Positions 8,404 to 18,103 of a DNA stretch of 64,000 nucleotides are shown here, in pieces. The stretch spans positions 66,942 to 130,941 of the forward strand of contig NZ_LMFQ01000024.1 of the NCBI RefSeq assembly GCF_001426905.1, given 5' to 3'. Within the stretch, counting starts at the first letter, position 1; each line of letters starts with the position of its first letter. The notes below the pieces were generated by a model, which made no database searches, was not told where the DNA came from, and saw nothing but the letters and a program-made list of their open reading frames with translations. The position numbers and the translations under genes are program-made. Source of the DNA: Caulobacter sp. Root1455. Lineage in GTDB: Bacteria; Pseudomonadota; Alphaproteobacteria; Caulobacterales; Caulobacteraceae.

Positions 8404-9822
8404 CTAGGCCGCCGGCGTCCAGCCGCCGCCGAGGGCCTGGATCAGGGCCACGGCCGTGGCCTGGCGCGCCACGGCGGCGCCCAGCAGGGCCCGTCGCGCC
8501 GACAGGGCCGAGGCCTGGGCCGAGACCACGTCCGTGTAGGCCACCTGCCCGGCCTTGTACTGGTTGAGGATCATCTGCTCGGTCTGGTCGGCGGCGTCCG
8601 AGCTGGTCTTCAGCAGGGCGTGCCGGCGCTCCAGCACCTGGGCGGCGGTCAATTGGTTTTCCACATCCTCGAAGGCGGCCAAGGCGGTCTGACGATAGTC
8701 GGCGACGGAGGCGTCATACGAAGCCCTCGCCTGCTCCACCCGCGCCTTGCGCGCCCCGGCGTCGAACAGGGTCTGGGCGGCGCTCAAGCCCAACGACCAG
8801 GTGTTGGCCGAGGCCGAGAACAGATTGCCCAGGCTGGAGGCGCTGGTGTTGCCCGCGGCGGTCAGGCCAATGGTCGGGAAGAAGGCCGCCCGCGCCACGC
8901 CGATGTCGGCGTTGGCGGCGGCGACCCGGCGCTCGGCGGCGGCGATGTCGGGGCGGCGCTCCAGCAGGGCCGATGGCACGCCGGCCGGGATCTCGGGCAC
9001 GCGGGCGCTCCAGGCCGGATCGGCGGCCAGGCGGAAGCCGCTGGCCGGCTCGCCCACCAGGGTGGCGATGGCGTTCTCGTAGGCGGCGCGGGTCTGGCGC
9101 AGGCTTTCGAACTCGGCCTGGGCGCCCGCCAATTGGGTGGTGGCCTGCAGCACATCGGACCTGGGCGCGATGGCGGCGGCGTAGCGGTTCTGGGTGATCC
9201 GCAGGCTGCGCTGGTAGCCCTCGACCGTCTTGCCGACCAGGGCCAGTTCGACGTCGGTCTGGCGCAGGCCCAGATAGTTCACGGCCAGCTCGCCCTGCAT
9301 CGACAGCCGGGCCCCGGCCAGGTCGGCCGCGCTGGCCTGCTCGCCGGCCTTGGCGCCGGTGACGCCGTTTCGGATGCGGCCCCAAAGGTCCGGCTCCCAG
9401 CTGGCGCCGATGCTGGCCTGATAGCGCGCGGCGTTGCCCGAACCGCTGGACGCGTTGAGCGAGGCCGAACCGCCCAGCTTGGTCGCCGAGCCCGACAGAT
9501 CGACAATCGGGAACAGGGCCGCGCGCTGCTCGCGCGTCAGGGCCCGGGCCTGGCGGTAGTTGGCTTCGGCGGCGGCGATGGTCTGGTTGGAGACGTTGAC
9601 CCGGGCGACCAGGGCGTCCAGTTGCGGATCGCCCAGCAGGGTCCACCAGTCGCCGCGGTCGATCAGGTCGCCGGGCGCGGCGATCTTCCAGCCGTCCAGG
9701 GCCTTGTAGCTGGCCGGAAGGGCCGCGGCCGAGACCTGGGGCTTCTCGTAGGCAGGACCGACCGTGCAGGCCGACAGCAGGATCAGCGAAGCGCCGGCGA
9801 GAATGAAGGACTTGAAGGGCAT
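8404..9822 (-). CDS. Outer-membrane efflux lipoprotein, OprM/NodT family
   Basis: A 472-residue outer-membrane channel of an RND efflux system. The lipobox is LLSAC (Cys19), followed by VGPAYEKPQV, the usual NodT-family mature start. Two OEP repeats are visible (around 60-250 and 270-460), with the family motifs LGLRQTDVELAL and RRPDIAAAERRVAAANADIGVARAAFFP. Its ATG overlaps the mdtC-like stop by one base (TGATG). It is the last gene of the mdtA-mdtB-mdtC operon and completes the trans-envelope channel. Confidence 0.92.
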   Translation of the reverse strand: MPFKSFILAGASLILLSACTVGPAYEKPQVSAAALPASYKALDGWKIAAPGDLIDRGDWWTLLGDPQLDALVARVNVSNQTIAAAEANYRQARALTREQRAALFPIVDLSGSATKLGGSASLNASSGSGNAARYQASIGASWEPDLWGRIRNGVTGAKAGEQASAADLAGARLSMQGELAVNYLGLRQTDVELALVGKTVEGYQRSLRITQNRYAAAIAPRSDVLQATTQLAGAQAEFESLRQTRAAYENAIATLVGEPASGFRLAADPAWSARVPEIPAGVPSALLERRPDIAAAERRVAAANADIGVARAAFFPTIGLTAAGNTSASSLGNLFSASANTWSLGLSAAQTLFDAGARKARVEQARASYDASVADYRQTALAAFEDVENQLTAAQVLERRHALLKTSSDAADQTEQMILNQYKAGQVAYTDVVSAQASALSARRALLGAAVARQATAVALIQALGGGWTPAA

Positions 9823-12800
9823 CAGACGGGCTCCGGCGCGGAGGGCATGTGGGCCAGGTAGCGCTCGTCGCGCGCCTTGCCCCGCAGACGGTCGAGATAG
9901 ACGTAGACGACCGGGGTGGTGATCAGGGTCAGCAACTGGCTGGCGATCAGGCCGCCGATGATGGTGATCCCCAGCGGGCGGCGAAGCTCGGCCCCCTCGC
10001 CGAACCCGATGGCCAGGGGCAAGGCGCCCAGGGCGGCGGCCATGGTGGTCATCAGGATCGGGCGGAAGCGCAGCAGGCTGGCCTCGCGCACCGCCTCGAT
10101 CGCGCTCAGCCCGCGCGAGCGCTGGGCCTCCAGGGCGAAGTCGATGATCAGAATGGCGTTCTTCTTGACGATGCCCAGCAGCAGGAACACCCCGATCAGG
10201 GCGATCACCGAGAACTCCATCCTGAAGATCAGCAGGGCCAGCATCGCTCCCACCCCGGCGGCGGGCAGGGTCGACAGCACGGTCAGCGGGTGGACGTAGC
10301 TTTCGTAGAGGATGCCCAGCACGATGTAGATCGCCACGATGGCGGCGGCGACCAGGAACGGTTGCTGCTTGTTCTGCTCGTTGGCGCTGCGGGCGCTGCC
10401 CTGGAAGCTGCCGCGGACATTGGTCGGCAGGGCGATGTCGGCCTCGGCCTGCTTGATGGCGGCCTGGGCGTCGCTGAGCGAAACCCCGTCGGCCAGATTG
10501 AAGGACACGGTGGTGGCCAGCTCGCCGTTCTGGTGGTTGATCGAGGTCGGGGTGGCGGCCTGGGCGACGCTGGAGATCGCCGAGAGCGGCGTCATCGGCG
10601 TCACCGCCGTGTTTAGGGCCGAGCCGGTGGAAGGGTCGCGCAGGCTCGGATTGACCGCCGCGCCGCTCGTTGACGTCGCCCCCGTCGCGCCGCTGGCGCG
10701 GGTCGGCACATAGAGGTCGTTCAGCGCCTCGGGGCCCTTCGAGAACCGGCGATCCCATTCCAGGATCACGGCGTACTGGTTGATGTCCTCGTAGATGGTC
10801 GCGACCTGGCGCTGGCCGAAGGCGTTGTAGAGCGCGTTGTCGACGGCGCGCGGGGTGACGCCCATCCGCGAGGCGCTGTCGCGGTCGATCGTCACGAAGG
10901 TCTCGACGCCGTTCTCGGACTGGTCGCTGTCGACGTCGGTCATCACGTCGGACCGGGCCTTCATCGCCTCGGCCAGCTTGGGGGCCCAGGCCTTCAGCGC
11001 GTCGCTGGAGTCGCTGGTCAGGGTGTACTGGTAGGTCGAATTGCTCTGCCGCCCGCCCATCCGCACGTCCTGGACGGGATTGAGGAACACGCTGATGCCG
11101 GTGACCTTCTGCAGCTGCGGCCGCAGGCGGTTGATCACGACCGAGCCCTTTTCCTTGCGCTCGCCGATCGGCTTGAGATTGACGAACAGGAATCCGCCGC
11201 CGGCCCGGGCGCCGCCGGTGAATCCGACCACGGTGTCGACCCCCGGATCCTTGCGGATAATGTCGACCACCTGCTTCAGCTTGGCCTGCATGACGTGGAA
11301 CGACACGCTCTGGTCGGCGCGCAGCCCGGCCTGGATCTGGCCGCTGTCCTGCTGCGGGAAGAACCCCTTGGGCATGGCGACATAGAGCCAAGCGGTCAGG
11401 CCGATCACCACCACCAGGATCAACAGCACCAGCGGCTTGGCGGCCAGGGCCCAGTCCAGGCTGTATTCGTAGGTCCGGTGCACGCGGTCGAAGCCGGCCT
11501 CGAAGAAGCGGGCGATCCGCCCCTCCTTCTTGCCCGGCTTCGGCGGACGCAGCAGGTAGGCGCACATCATCGGGGTGGTGGTCAGCGAGATGACCAGCGA
11601 GATCAGCACCGCCGCCGACAGGGTGACGGCGAACTCGCGGAACAGCCGCCCCACCTGGCCGCCCATGAACAGCAGCGGGATGAACACCGCGACCAGCGAG
11701 ATGCTGATCGACAGCACCGTGAACCCCACCTCGCGCGCGCCCAGCAGGGCGGCCTTGAAGCGGTCCATGCCCTTTTCGATATGGCGCTGGGTGTTCTCCA
11801 GCACGACGATGGCGTCGTCGACCACGAAGCCGGTCGCCACGGTGATGGCCATCAGGCTCAGATTGTTCAGCGAGAAGCCCAGCAGATACATCACCCCGAA
11901 CGTGCCCAGCAGCGAGACGATGGTCGCCGCCGCCGGGATGAAGGTGGCCCGGGCGCTGCGCAGGAAGGCGCTGACCACCAGCACCACCAGCACCACCGAG
12001 ATCAGCAGGGTGATCTCGATCTCCTTCAGCGAGGCGCGGATCGAGTTGGTGCTGTCGCTGGCCACCGCCACGTTGATGTCGCCCGGCAGCTGGGCGCGCA
12101 GCTCCGGCAGGGTGGCGCGAACGCTGTCGACGGTCTGGATGATGTTGGCCCCCGGCTGGCGGGTGACCAGGATGATGATCGCCGGCTTGCCGTTGAACAG
12201 GCCCAGGGTCCGGGTGTCGGCGACGCTGTCGGTGACGTCGGCCACGTCCATCAGCCGCACCGGCGCGTCGCCGCGCCAGGCCACGACCAGGCCGGCATAG
12301 TCGGCCGCCTTGCGCCCGCCGGGGCTGGTGTAGACCTGGAACCGCCGCCCGCCCCCCTCGACCTGGCCCTTGGGCCGGTTGGCGTTGGCCGACTGCACCG
12401 CGGCGCGCACGTCCTCCAGGGCGATGCCGTACCTGTTGAGCAGGAACGGATTGACCGAGACCCGCACGGCCGGCAGCGAGCCGCCGCCGATCTCGACGTC
12501 GCCCACGCCCGTCACCTGCGACAGGCGCTGAGCCACGATGTTGGACACCGCGTCGTAGATCTGGCCCGGGGTCTTGGTGTCGCTGGTCAGGGCCAGGATG
12601 ATCACCGGGGCGTCGGACGGGTTCTGCTTGCGGTAGCTGGGGTTGCTGCGCAGCGTGGCCGGCAGGTCCGACCGCGCGGCGTTGATGGCGGCCTGCACCT
12701 CGCGCGCCGCGCCGTCGATGTTGCGGTTCAGGTCGAATTGCAGGGTCACCCGGGCCGAGCCGGTGTTGCTCTGCGAGGTCATTTCGGTGACGCCGGGGAT

Positions 12801-13019
12801 CACGCCCAGCCGCCGCTCCAGCGGGGTGGCGACGCTGGAGGCCATGGTCTCGGGGCTGGCGCCCGACAGGTTGGCCGAGACCGAGATGGTCGGATAGTCC
12901 ACCTGCGGCAGCGGCGAGACCGGCAGTACGAGGAAGGCGGCGACCCCGGCCAGGGCCAGGCCCAGGGTCAGCAGGACCGTGGCGACCGGCCGCTTTATGA
13001 AGGGCGCCGATAGGTTCAC
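9822..13019 (-). CDS. mdtC: RND efflux pump permease, MdtC-type
   Basis: A 1065-residue inner-membrane RND pump with twelve membrane helices and two large periplasmic loops. TM4 carries GFVVDDAIVVLEN, the paired Asp needed for proton transfer. SLPAVRVSVNPFLLNRYGI and the LSTLPAAGVGAMLALLIF segment are close to E. coli MdtC. It starts at GTG 13019, which overlaps the upstream stop (GTGA), so synthesis is coupled to the MdtB-like partner; MdtB and MdtC are known to work as a heteromultimer. Upstream in-frame codons belong to the mdtB-like gene read in another frame and are not part of this protein. The C-terminal half between residues 790 and 830 has a Thr/Ser/Gly-rich insertion (ASGATGATSTSGAAV). 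Confidence 0.93.
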   Translation of the reverse strand: MNLSAPFIKRPVATVLLTLGLALAGVAAFLVLPVSPLPQVDYPTISVSANLSGASPETMASSVATPLERRLGVIPGVTEMTSQSNTGSARVTLQFDLNRNIDGAAREVQAAINAARSDLPATLRSNPSYRKQNPSDAPVIILALTSDTKTPGQIYDAVSNIVAQRLSQVTGVGDVEIGGGSLPAVRVSVNPFLLNRYGIALEDVRAAVQSANANRPKGQVEGGGRRFQVYTSPGGRKAADYAGLVVAWRGDAPVRLMDVADVTDSVADTRTLGLFNGKPAIIILVTRQPGANIIQTVDSVRATLPELRAQLPGDINVAVASDSTNSIRASLKEIEITLLISVVLVVLVVSAFLRSARATFIPAAATIVSLLGTFGVMYLLGFSLNNLSLMAITVATGFVVDDAIVVLENTQRHIEKGMDRFKAALLGAREVGFTVLSISISLVAVFIPLLFMGGQVGRLFREFAVTLSAAVLISLVISLTTTPMMCAYLLRPPKPGKKEGRIARFFEAGFDRVHRTYEYSLDWALAAKPLVLLILVVVIGLTAWLYVAMPKGFFPQQDSGQIQAGLRADQSVSFHVMQAKLKQVVDIIRKDPGVDTVVGFTGGARAGGGFLFVNLKPIGERKEKGSVVINRLRPQLQKVTGISVFLNPVQDVRMGGRQSNSTYQYTLTSDSSDALKAWAPKLAEAMKARSDVMTDVDSDQSENGVETFVTIDRDSASRMGVTPRAVDNALYNAFGQRQVATIYEDINQYAVILEWDRRFSKGPEALNDLYVPTRASGATGATSTSGAAVNPSLRDPSTGSALNTAVTPMTPLSAISSVAQAATPTSINHQNGELATTVSFNLADGVSLSDAQAAIKQAEADIALPTNVRGSFQGSARSANEQNKQQPFLVAAAIVAIYIVLGILYESYVHPLTVLSTLPAAGVGAMLALLIFRMEFSVIALIGVFLLLGIVKKNAILIIDFALEAQRSRGLSAIEAVREASLLRFRPILMTTMAAALGALPLAIGFGEGAELRRPLGITIIGGLIASQLLTLITTPVVYVYLDRLRGKARDERYLAHMPSAPEPV

Positions 13020-16000
13020 GACGGCGCTCCCGGGATCGGGTCTGGATCGGCGCGATCCGGCGCGACGTGGTCGTCGTGTTCGCGATGGACGCCCTTGTCG
13101 GCCGGGGCGAACCGGTCGAAGGCCAGGTAGATCACCGGGGTGGTGAACATGGTCAGCAGCTGGCTGACCAGCAGGCCGCCGAAGATGGCGATGCCCAGCG
13201 GCCGGCGCAGCTCGCCGCCCTCGCCGAAGCTCAGCATCAGCGGCACGGCCGCGAACAGCGCCGCCAGGGTGGTCATCAGGATCGGGCGGAAGCGTAGGAC
13301 GGCGGCCTGGAAGATGGCGTCGCGCGGGCTCTTGCCCTCGTTGCGCTGCGCGTCGATCGCGAAGTCGATCATCATGATCGCGTTCTTCTTGACGATGCCG
13401 ATCAGCAGGATGATGCCGATGACGCCGATCACGCCCAGGTCGTTGCCGGTGATCCACAGGGCCAGCAGCGCGCCGACACCCGCCGACGGCAGGGTCGACA
13501 GGATGGTCAGCGGGTGGATGTAGCTCTCGTAGAGCACGCCCAGCACGATGTAGACGCAGACCACCGCCGCCAGGATCAGCCACAGCTGGTTGCTGAGCGA
13601 GTTCTCGTAGGCCCCCGCCGCGCCCAGGAAGGTGTGGGTGACGGCCACCGGCATGCCGATGTCCTTCATGGCCGCGCGGATGTCGTCCACCGCCTTGCCC
13701 AGCGAGACGCCGGGCGCGGTGTCGAAGCCGATCGTGGTGGCCGGGAACTGCGAGACGTGGGTCACCTGCAGCGGAGCGGTCTGTTCCTTGATCGTCGAGA
13801 TCGCCGACAGCGGCGTGGGCGAGCCGCCGCCGGTCTTCAGGTTCAGCAGGCCCAGGGATTCCGGCGCGGTCAGCAGGCCCGGCTTGGCCTCCAGGATCAC
13901 CCGGTACTGGTTGGTCTCGGTGAAGATCGTCGAGACGATCCGCTGGCCGAAGGCGCTGTAGAGGGCGTCGTCGATGTCGGAAGCCGTGATCGAAAGCCGC
14001 GCGGCGGTGTCGCGGTCGATGTCGACATAGGCCGCCGCCCCAGTGGCGCCGGCGTCGCTATAGACGTTGCGCACCGACTTCACGCTGGCCAGGCGCTCGG
14101 CCAGCTTGCCGGCCCATTCCTTGACCGTGGCGGTGTCGGCCCCCTCCAGCGACAGGCGATAGAGCGTCGGGCCGGTCTCGGCGTCGATGGTCAGGTCCTG
14201 GGTGGGCTGGAGGTACAGGTGCACGCCCGGCACGGCGGCGACGCGGTCGCGCAGCCGCTGCATGATCTTCTCCTGCGAGCCCTTCCGGTCGGCCCTCAGG
14301 TTGACCAGCATCTGCCCCGTGTGGAGCATCGCGTTGTTGGCGCCGTCGACGCCGATGAACGAGCTGAGGCTCTCCACCGCCGGGTCGTCCAGGATCGCCC
14401 GGGCGGCCTCCTGCTGCAGCCCGGCCATGCGGTCGTACGACACCGACTGCTCGACCTCGGTGCGGGCCTGCAGCTGGCCGGTGTCCTGGGTCGGGAACAG
14501 GCCCTTGGGAATGATCAGATAGAGCAAGGCGGTCAGGGCGAAGGTGGCCACCGCGACGATCAGGGTCGCCTTCTGATGCTCCAGCACCCAGGCCAGGCCC
14601 TTCTCGTAGCGGCGCTCGACCCGCTCGAACGCCGCCTGGGACTTGCGGGCGACGCGGCCCTGGTGCTCCTCGCCGGCCGGCTTCAGCCAGCGGGCCGACA
14701 GCATCGGCGTCAGGGTCAGCGACACCACCGCCGAGATCAGGATGGTGATCGCCAGGGTGATGGCGAACTCGCGGAACAGCCGCCCCACCACGTCGCCCAT
14801 GAACAGCAGCGGGATCAGCACGGCGATCAGCGACACCGTCAGCGAAATGATCGTGAAGCCGATCTCGCGCGCGCCCCGCAGGGCCGCGGCCATCGGTTTG
14901 ACGCCCCTCTCCAGGTGCCGGCTGATGTTCTCGATCATGACGATGGCGTCGTCGACCACGAAGCCGGTCGCGATGGTCAGGGCCATCAGGCTCAGATTGT
15001 TGAGGCTGAAGCCCATCAGGTGCATCACCCCGCACGCGCCGATCAGCGAGATCGGCACGGCCAGGCCGGCGATCAGGGTGGCGCGCAGGCTGTGCAGGAA
15101 GAAGAAGATCACCACCACGACCATCACCACCGCCAGCAGCAGCTCCATCTCCACGTGGTGGACCGAGGAGCGGATGCCGGTGGTGCGGTCGGCCAGCACC
15201 TTGACCTCCAGCGTGGCGGGCAGGCCCGCCTCCAGCTCCGGCAGCCTGGCCTTGATGGCGTCGACGGTCTTGATGACGTTCGCGCCCGGCTGACGCTGGA
15301 CGTTGACGATGATCGCCGGGGTCTCGTTGGCCCACGCTCCAAGACGCGTGTTCTCGGCGCTCTGGACGACCCGGGCGATGTCACGCAGGCGGATCGGGGC
15401 CTCGTTCTTGTAGGCGACGATCAGGTTCGAATAGTCGTCGACGGTCAGCAGCTGGTCGTTGGCGTTGATCGTGTAGGCGCGGGTCGGGCCGTCGAAGCTG
15501 CCCTTGGCGCTGTTGGCGTTTGCGTTGCTGATCGCGGTCTGAACATTGGCCAGGGTGATGCCGTAGCTGGCCAGGGCCTGGGTGTCGGCCTGGATGCGGA
15601 TGGCCGGACGCTGGCCGCCGCTGAGGGTGACCAGGCCCACGCCCGACACCTGGCTGATCTTCTGGGCCAGGCGGGTGTTGACCAGGTTCTGCACCTCGGT
15701 CAGCGGCAGGGTGTCGGAGGTCACCGCCAGGGTCAGGACCGGAGCGTCGGCCGGATTGACCTTGGCGTAGACCGGCGGGGCCGGAAGATCGGCCGGCAGC
15801 AGGCTGTTGGCGCCGTTGATGGCGGCCTGCACCTCCTGCTCGGAGACGTCCAGGCTTTCACCCAGGTTGAACTGCAGGGTGATGATCGACGCCCCGGCCG
15901 TACTGACCGAGCTCATCCGCGCCAGACCCGCCATCTCGCCCAGCTGGCGCTCCAGCGGCGCGGTCACCGTCTGGCTCATCACCTCGGGGCTGGCGCCGGG

Positions 16001-16153
16001 ATAGAGGGTCTGGATCTGGATCGTGGGATAGTCGACCTGCGGCAGGGCCGACAGCGGCAGCAGCCGGAAACCGACCAGGCCGGCCAGGACGATGGCCGCC
16101 ATGAACAGCGCCGTGGCGACCGGCCGCTGGATGAAGGGCTTGGAGGGATTCAT
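13016..16153 (-). CDS. mdtB: RND efflux pump permease, MdtB-type
   Basis: A 1045-residue RND transporter very similar in motif order to E. coli MdtB: RPVATALFMAAIVLAGLVGFRLLPLSALPQVDYPTI at the start, GGQRPAIRIQAD, LGAWANETPAIIVNVQRQPGANVI, and LQPTQDLTID. TM4 has GFVVDDAIVMIEN. Drug, bile-salt, metal or novobiocin export is known for the family; the substrate here is unknown. It begins 9 bp after the membrane-fusion gene and overlaps the next RND gene by 4 bp. The C-terminus is extended and acidic/His-containing (HREHDDHVAPD). Confidence 0.93.
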   Translation of the reverse strand: MNPSKPFIQRPVATALFMAAIVLAGLVGFRLLPLSALPQVDYPTIQIQTLYPGASPEVMSQTVTAPLERQLGEMAGLARMSSVSTAGASIITLQFNLGESLDVSEQEVQAAINGANSLLPADLPAPPVYAKVNPADAPVLTLAVTSDTLPLTEVQNLVNTRLAQKISQVSGVGLVTLSGGQRPAIRIQADTQALASYGITLANVQTAISNANANSAKGSFDGPTRAYTINANDQLLTVDDYSNLIVAYKNEAPIRLRDIARVVQSAENTRLGAWANETPAIIVNVQRQPGANVIKTVDAIKARLPELEAGLPATLEVKVLADRTTGIRSSVHHVEMELLLAVVMVVVVIFFFLHSLRATLIAGLAVPISLIGACGVMHLMGFSLNNLSLMALTIATGFVVDDAIVMIENISRHLERGVKPMAAALRGAREIGFTIISLTVSLIAVLIPLLFMGDVVGRLFREFAITLAITILISAVVSLTLTPMLSARWLKPAGEEHQGRVARKSQAAFERVERRYEKGLAWVLEHQKATLIVAVATFALTALLYLIIPKGLFPTQDTGQLQARTEVEQSVSYDRMAGLQQEAARAILDDPAVESLSSFIGVDGANNAMLHTGQMLVNLRADRKGSQEKIMQRLRDRVAAVPGVHLYLQPTQDLTIDAETGPTLYRLSLEGADTATVKEWAGKLAERLASVKSVRNVYSDAGATGAAAYVDIDRDTAARLSITASDIDDALYSAFGQRIVSTIFTETNQYRVILEAKPGLLTAPESLGLLNLKTGGGSPTPLSAISTIKEQTAPLQVTHVSQFPATTIGFDTAPGVSLGKAVDDIRAAMKDIGMPVAVTHTFLGAAGAYENSLSNQLWLILAAVVCVYIVLGVLYESYIHPLTILSTLPSAGVGALLALWITGNDLGVIGVIGIILLIGIVKKNAIMMIDFAIDAQRNEGKSPRDAIFQAAVLRFRPILMTTLAALFAAVPLMLSFGEGGELRRPLGIAIFGGLLVSQLLTMFTTPVIYLAFDRFAPADKGVHREHDDHVAPDRADPDPIPGAPS

Positions 16154-16162
16154 GGCGCGGGC

Positions 16163-17464
16163 CTATTCGGCTTGTTGCCGGCGGCGACGCTCGCCGCCCT
16201 GCCCCTGCCCGCCTCGCCCCTCGCCCGCCTTGCCGGCGCGCTGCCCCTTGCCCTTGCCTTGCCCCATGCGGCCCGCGGCCTGGCCCGGCAGCTGGACCTT
16301 GCCGCCTTCGCGCAGGCGGTCGCCGCCCTCGGTGATGACCTTTTCGCCGACCTTCAGTCCACTGACGATCGACACCTGCGACGTGGTCGAGGGACCGGCC
16401 GTGACCTTGCGCTTGTGCACCGTCTGGCCCTGGCTCAGCACCCAGACGAAGGCGCCGTCGCTGCTCTGGCGCAGGGCCGTGGCCGGCACGACCACCGCGT
16501 CCTTGATGGTGTCCAGCTCCAGGCGGACATTGACGAACTGGCTGGGGAACAGGGTTCCGCCGGCGTTGGCGAACCGGGCCTTGGCCTTGACGGTGCCCGT
16601 GCCGACATCGACCACATTGTCCAGGGTCGAGAAGGTCCCCTTGTCGAGGGTGGTGGTCCGCGTCCGGTCCAGGGCGATGACCGGCAGGGCGGCGCCGCTG
16701 TTGGCCCGGGCGCCGATGCGCGGCACGTCGTCCTGGGGCACGGTGAACTCGACATCGATCGGCGAGATCGTGGTGATCACCGCCACCCCGGCCGCGTCGC
16801 CCGCCCCGACATAGTTGCCGGCGTCCACCACCCGCAGGCCGACGCGGCCGCTGACCGGGGCGATGATCCGGGCATAGCCGACGTTCAGCCGCGCCGTGCC
16901 GACGGCGGCCCGGTCGGCCATCACCGAGCCCTGCAGCTGCTTGACGGTCGCGGCCTGGGTGTCGACCTCCTGGCGGGCGATGGAATCCTGGGCCAGCAGG
17001 GTCTGGTAGCGCGACAGGGTGACCTGGGCGCTGGCCAACTGGGCTTCGTCGCGGGTCAGAGCGCCCTGCGCCTGCAGCAGATCCATCTGGAACTGACGCG
17101 GATCGATCTGCACCAGCGGCTGGCCGGCGCGGACCATCTGACCCTCCCTGAACATCACCTGGGTGATCACGCCCGAAACCTGCGGCCTGACGGTGACGGT
17201 CGCGGCCGGAGTCACCGTACCCAGGGCCTCGATGACCACCGGCAGGTCGGTCTGGGCGGCGGTGGCCACGGCCACGGTGCTGGCTGGACCGCCGCGCCGT
17301 CCGCCGCCAAATCCGCCGCCTGGACCGCCGCCCTCGCCTTTCGGCGCGTGCATCAGGCTCCAGGCTAACCACACCACGCCGGCCAGAACCGCCAAGGCGA
17401 TCGCGCCGCCGATGATCTGCGCCTTGCGGCTGACGGGTCGGGTCGGTCGGTGGGGTTCGGTCAT
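16163..17464 (-). CDS. mdtA: RND membrane-fusion protein, MdtA-type
   Basis: A 433-residue periplasmic adaptor anchored by one N-terminal helix (IIGGAIALAVLAGVVWLAWSL). It has a lipoyl half (VTVRPQVSGVITQVMFREGQMV), a helical hairpin (about 130-180), a second lipoyl half and a beta-barrel domain with the VDAGNYVGAGD motif. ATG 17464 is preferred; an in-frame GTG at 17530 would add 22 residues before the basic start and the helix. It is the first gene of the four-gene efflux operon. Two low-complexity stretches are unusual: a Gly-rich linker after the helix (about 49-65) and a Lys/Arg/Gly-rich tail of some 40 residues at the C-terminus. Confidence 0.92.
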   Translation of the reverse strand: MTEPHRPTRPVSRKAQIIGGAIALAVLAGVVWLAWSLMHAPKGEGGGPGGGFGGGRRGGPASTVAVATAAQTDLPVVIEALGTVTPAATVTVRPQVSGVITQVMFREGQMVRAGQPLVQIDPRQFQMDLLQAQGALTRDEAQLASAQVTLSRYQTLLAQDSIARQEVDTQAATVKQLQGSVMADRAAVGTARLNVGYARIIAPVSGRVGLRVVDAGNYVGAGDAAGVAVITTISPIDVEFTVPQDDVPRIGARANSGAALPVIALDRTRTTTLDKGTFSTLDNVVDVGTGTVKAKARFANAGGTLFPSQFVNVRLELDTIKDAVVVPATALRQSSDGAFVWVLSQGQTVHKRKVTAGPSTTSQVSIVSGLKVGEKVITEGGDRLREGGKVQLPGQAAGRMGQGKGKGQRAGKAGEGRGGQGQGGERRRRQQAE

Positions 17465-17676
17465 CGAGATCTCAGGCGCGCGGGGCAAGGAGAGGACGAA
17501 CGCCGCCGTGTCCGCAGCATCAAACGCCACGGTGGCGAAACGGATGCTCGTACAGCGGCGCTAAGTCGCTCGCCGCCTTAGTTGCCCGGCCACGTTGCCT
17601 GCGCATTTCAAGGTCGAAATCTGCCGCGCCGCATCTTCGCCGCCAGTCGGGGGACCGCCGTCGCGACTTTCGGCGG

Positions 17677-18033
17677 TCAGGCCGTGGTCAGCCGCCAGGC
17701 GAAGCGCGTGGCGATGCTCACCGCGCCGTCCTTGCCGCCCGCCGGCCCGTCCAGCGTATCGCTTTCGAGGAACTGCAGGCCGGCTTCCTTCTCGGAACGC
17801 CAGACCACCCGGGTCCGGTGGACCCGCTTGGCGATGGAATCCACCAGGAAAGCGCCTTCCGCCGGCAGATCCATGTCGCCGAGCGCGATGCGGGCCCCGC
17901 CTTCGGCGATGTCGATCAGCGAGCACTTCCAGGCCTTTCGGCCATCGACCAGATAGGCTTTGCGCTTGGTCGGCGTACGGGGGTGGGCCCGCAGGTCCAC
18001 GCCACCTGATCTGTTTTCGGCATCCGATCGCAT
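17677..18033 (-). CDS. PilZ-like domain protein with an incomplete c-di-GMP motif
   Basis: A 118-residue single-domain protein. The N-terminal arginine-containing segment RAHPRTPTKRKAYL and the strand LIDIAEGGARI match the two PilZ motifs RxxxR and DxSxxG, except that Ala replaces the Ser (DIAEGG). Such proteins bind cyclic di-GMP and pass the signal to motility or polysaccharide machinery; ones with degenerate motifs often act by protein contact. The ribosome site is weak and there is no operon partner. The call is on motifs alone. Confidence 0.7.
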   Translation of the reverse strand: MRSDAENRSGGVDLRAHPRTPTKRKAYLVDGRKAWKCSLIDIAEGGARIALGDMDLPAEGAFLVDSIAKRVHRTRVVWRSEKEAGLQFLESDTLDGPAGGKDGAVSIATRFAWRLTTA

Positions 18034-18103
18034 GCGGCGACCCTAGACAAGCAGGGTTAACGGATGGCGCCGCTTATTGTCACGGCGGTGAGCTGTCGAC
18101 GGC

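Noticed and set aside
9822..13583. A longer reading of the mdtC-like gene starting near 13583
   Set aside because: The extra N-terminal part is out-of-frame mdtB sequence; the RND N-terminus begins at GTG 13019.
13514..17368. Plus-strand open frame of almost 1,300 codons opposite the mdtA/mdtB genes
   Set aside because: Antisense shadow caused by GC-rich third positions; the composition is Gln/Arg/Gly/Asp-rich, while the minus strand encodes clear RND proteins.
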